8,020 bases of DNA, taken from contig DAOVVG010000102.1 of NCBI GenBank assembly GCA_030632175.1, forward strand, positions 1-8,020. Direction: 5' to 3'. Within the stretch, counting starts at the first letter, position 1, and each line of letters begins with the position of its first letter. The notes beneath the pieces are model-generated. The model was not told where the DNA came from, made no database searches, and saw nothing but the letters and a program-made list of their open reading frames with translations. Positions 6,180-8,020 of the stretch are shown one piece after another. The position numbers were made by a program, and so were the translations under genes. This DNA is from Gammaproteobacteria bacterium (GTDB lineage Bacteria; Pseudomonadota; Gammaproteobacteria; UBA9214).

Positions 6180-7757
6180 TTGTATTTACATGCAAAACAA
6201 CGACTTTCTGCACTAACCAGGGCGGACGGGGCCGCATTTCTGAAAGACGGCCTGACGGGACTGGAGAAGGAGAGCCTGCGCGTTGGACCTGACGGCAGCA
6301 TCGCGCAAACGCCGCATCCTGCCGCACTTGGCTCAGCCCTGACGCACCCCTGGATTACGACTGATTACTCGGAGGCGCTGCTGGAGTTCATCACGCCGCC
6401 ACTGGACAGCGCGGCGGCAGCGCTGACCTATCTGCGCGACCTGCAGCATTTTGTCTACCTGCAGCTGAAGGGAGAACTGTTGTGGTCATCCAGCATGCCC
6501 TGCGTCGTCGCCGGTGGGGCCAGCATCCCCATTGCCCAATACGGTACCTCAAACATTGGCATGATGAAGACCGTCTACCGGCGTGGCCTCGGCTACCGTT
6601 ACGGACGCGTCATGCAGGTTATCGCGGGAGTACACTACAACTATTCGTTCTCCGGGGACTTCTGGAAAGCCTATCAGCAGCTTGAGAGTGACACCGGACC
6701 CTTGCAGGGGTTTGTCTCGGAACAATACTTCGGGCTAATACGAAATTTACAGCGCTTTGGCTGGCTGGTGCCATACCTGTTCGGGGCCTCGCCGGCCATC
6801 TGCAAATCCTTTCTCGCCGGCAAGCAAACCACTCTGCAGGATTTCAACGAAAATACCTACTACAGCCCGCATGCAACCTCGCTGCGCATGTGCGACATCG
6901 GCTACCAGAACAGCCTCGAAAACGAGGTCGGCTTCAAGGCCAACTATGACAGTCTCGACGCCTACGTCACCAGTCTAGGCAAGGCAATCAAAACACCCTC
7001 TTCACGCTTTGAGGCAATCGGTGTAAAGGTTGATGGCAGCTACCGCCAGCTGAACGCCAACATGCTGCAGATCGAGAACGAGTATTACAGTTCCGTGCGG
7101 CCCAAACAGGTACCGGAGTTTAACGAAAAGCCGACCCTGGCCTTGCAGCAACGCGGGGTACGTTATGTCGAGTTACGCTCACTGGATATCAACATTTTTG
7201 ACCCGCAGGGCATCAGCGAGACACAATGCCACTTTATTGAAATCTTTATGGCCTTCTGCCTGCTGCATGACAGTCCGGCAATCAGCCAGCAGGAACGCAG
7301 CGAGATCGACTATAACCTGGATGCGGTCGCCTACCGTGGCCGGGAACCCGGCCTGCTGTTGCAACACAATGGAGGCACGACATCCCTGCAGCAATGGGCT
7401 GGCGAGCTGTGCGCTGCGATGGAAGAATTTGCCACCACCCTCGACCAGGGTGAAGAGGGCAGCCCCTACCGGCAAGCCCTGCAACAACAGCAGGCCGCTG
7501 TTGCCGACCCCGAAAAGACACTCTCGGCACAGGTACTGGCCGGCATGCGCGAACACAACGAGGGCTACTTCCACTATGCACAGCGTATGTCAAAACAACA
7601 TCAGCAATATTTCCTGGATCTGAAACACGATGCCGCGCAGCTTGAGAGCTTCAAGCAATGCGTCAGGGAATCACTGGCCCAACAGCGCTCGATGGAAGCA
7701 GCAGATTCCGGGTCCTTTGATGATTTTTTGAAGAACTACTTTGCGCAGACGCTTTAG
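6180..7757 (+). CDS. gshA: Glutamate-cysteine ligase, class I (proteobacterial type)
   Basis: GshA joins L-glutamate and L-cysteine through a gamma-peptide bond with ATP, the first and usually limiting step of glutathione synthesis in the cytoplasm. The 525-residue product compares with 518 in E. coli and matches the class I family end to end. Motifs include GLEKESLRV (27-35), GSALTHPWITTDYSEALLEF (51-70), SMPC, AQYGTSN, GVHYNYS, FGWLVPYLFGASPAIC (PYLFG from 198), ATSLRMCDIGY, KTPSSRF, LQIENEYY, the active-site stretch YVELRSLDIN (329-338) and the C-terminal MEAADSGSF. Initiation is at TTG, backed by AGGA seven bases upstream; E. coli gshA also uses UUG. A separate ATG ORF with a GGAGG motif (6128-6292) overlaps the start in another frame. 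The gene diverges from anr and is followed by a probable terminator. gshB is not in the window. Confidence 0.96.
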   Translation: MYLHAKQRLSALTRADGAAFLKDGLTGLEKESLRVGPDGSIAQTPHPAALGSALTHPWITTDYSEALLEFITPPLDSAAAALTYLRDLQHFVYLQLKGELLWSSSMPCVVAGGASIPIAQYGTSNIGMMKTVYRRGLGYRYGRVMQVIAGVHYNYSFSGDFWKAYQQLESDTGPLQGFVSEQYFGLIRNLQRFGWLVPYLFGASPAICKSFLAGKQTTLQDFNENTYYSPHATSLRMCDIGYQNSLENEVGFKANYDSLDAYVTSLGKAIKTPSSRFEAIGVKVDGSYRQLNANMLQIENEYYSSVRPKQVPEFNEKPTLALQQRGVRYVELRSLDINIFDPQGISETQCHFIEIFMAFCLLHDSPAISQQERSEIDYNLDAVAYRGREPGLLLQHNGGTTSLQQWAGELCAAMEEFATTLDQGEEGSPYRQALQQQQAAVADPEKTLSAQVLAGMREHNEGYFHYAQRMSKQHQQYFLDLKHDAAQLESFKQCVRESLAQQRSMEAADSGSFDDFLKNYFAQTL

Positions 7758-7766
7758 GCGACAATG

Positions 7767-7790
7767 TCGGCGACAGCCGAGATATTTTTT
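7767..7790 (+). terminator. Probable intrinsic terminator of gshA
   Basis: TCGGC-GACA-GCCGA forms a five-base-pair stem with a tetraloop. It is followed by GATA and then a run of six T, ending 33 bases after the gshA stop codon. The stem is short and the T run starts four bases late, so efficiency may be modest. Confidence 0.6.
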
Positions 7791-7861
7791 AACAAGGCTG
7801 TTCGTGCATGCAATGCGCTCCTGCGTAAATTCAGGCACCTGCTGCGGCTGATGGCCTGTTA

Positions 7862-7885
7862 ATCGCGGACGAGATCCGCTCCTAC
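7862..7885 (+). repeat. REP-like palindrome, array copy 1
   Basis: The core is GCGGACGAGATCCGC with tail TCCTAC. It is identical over 24 bases to the copy between hemN and anr at 5212, although the two are about 2.6 kb apart. Confidence 0.8.
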
Positions 7886-7922
7886 GTAGACCCATGCACC
7901 GGCTGGGGCTGACGGCCTGTTT

Positions 7923-7946
7923 ATCGCGGACGAGGTCCGCTCCTGC
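7923..7946 (+). repeat. REP-like palindrome, array copy 2
   Basis: The core is GCGGACGAGGTCCGC with tail TCCTGC. An A-to-G change relative to copy 1 extends the arm to six perfect base pairs around a three-base loop. Confidence 0.8.
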
Positions 7947-7983
7947 GTAGACCCATGCACCGGCTGGGGCTGATGGCCTGTTT

Positions 7984-8007
7984 ATCGCGGACGAGGTCCG
8001 CTCCTAC
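7984..8007 (+). repeat. REP-like palindrome, array copy 3
   Basis: This has the same six-pair core as copy 2 with tail TCCTAC. It is followed by a linker (GTAAATCCAGACA) that departs from the inner linkers and resembles the outer degraded unit (GTAAATTCAGGCA). The window ends 13 bases later. Confidence 0.78.
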
Positions 8008-8020
8008 GTAAATCCAGACA

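Larger units (their letters stand above)
7801..8020 (+). repeat. 61-bp tandem repeat carrying the REP-like palindrome, open at the right edge
   Basis: REP cores begin at 7862, 7923 and 7984, exactly 61 bases apart. They are joined by nearly identical 37-base linkers (containing GTAGACCCATGCACCGG and GGCCTGTTT). A fourth, degraded unit at 7801-7861 keeps register: GCTCCTGCGTA there is also 61 bases before GCTCCTACGTA in the next unit. Its palindrome has decayed, but the linker end GGCTGATGGCCTGTT is intact. The array runs off the window, so the copy number is unknown. Confidence 0.85.

Noticed and set aside
7671..7895. A 74-codon minus-strand frame at the gshA end
   Set aside because: It overlaps the conserved gshA C-terminus and the REP array and shows no family resemblance or ribosome binding site.
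7801..8020. Regularly spaced repeats that could suggest a CRISPR array
   Set aside because: The sequences between the palindromes are themselves nearly identical rather than unique, the period is exactly 61, and no cas genes are present. This is a tandem repeat.

Overview
The window looks like a chromosomal stretch of a moderately GC-rich, facultatively anaerobic gammaproteobacterium. The PEP synthase, HemN, class I GshA and FNR/Anr-type regulator all resemble the Escherichia coli or Pseudomonas proteins along their whole length, and the intergenic repeats look like gammaproteobacterial REP elements. The species cannot be named from the sequence alone. All coding space is accounted for by conserved housekeeping or metabolic genes. 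I see no defence system, prophage, transposase or CRISPR array, and no wholly new system.

Layout. (1) 1-1103, minus strand: the N-terminal ~40% of a P2A-like cation P-type ATPase, running off the left edge. (2) 1104-1251: a divergent control region with a 9/10 FNR/Anr box. (3) 1252-3663, plus: phosphoenolpyruvate synthase. (4) 3664-3749: a perfect FNR/Anr box. (5) 3750-5141, plus: oxygen-independent coproporphyrinogen III dehydrogenase HemN. (6) 5142-5306: a convergent gap holding one inverted and two direct REP-like palindromes. (7) 5307-6053, minus: the oxygen-sensing FNR/Anr-type regulator. (8) 6054-6179: an AT-rich divergent region with an unusually symmetric promoter-like pair. (9) 6180-7757, plus: glutamate-cysteine ligase with a TTG start. 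(10) 7758-8020: a likely terminator, then a 61-bp tandem repeat carrying the same REP palindrome and running off the right edge.

How the parts fit together. The regulator has the FNR cysteine set and the E-x2-S-R recognition helix that reads TTGAT-N4-ATCAA. Two such sites lie in the window. Each sits so that a class II (-41.5) FNR promoter predicts a downstream -10 element and a translation start that agrees with homology: ATG 1252 for ppsA and ATG 3750 for hemN. The left half of the window therefore reads as a small low-oxygen regulon next to its regulator: anaerobic haem synthesis, PEP synthesis, and possibly the cation pump. The most unusual protein detail is that PEP synthase has Val where the PSRP-phosphorylated regulatory Thr is expected, two residues before the catalytic His. 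This suggests loss of the usual post-translational switch.
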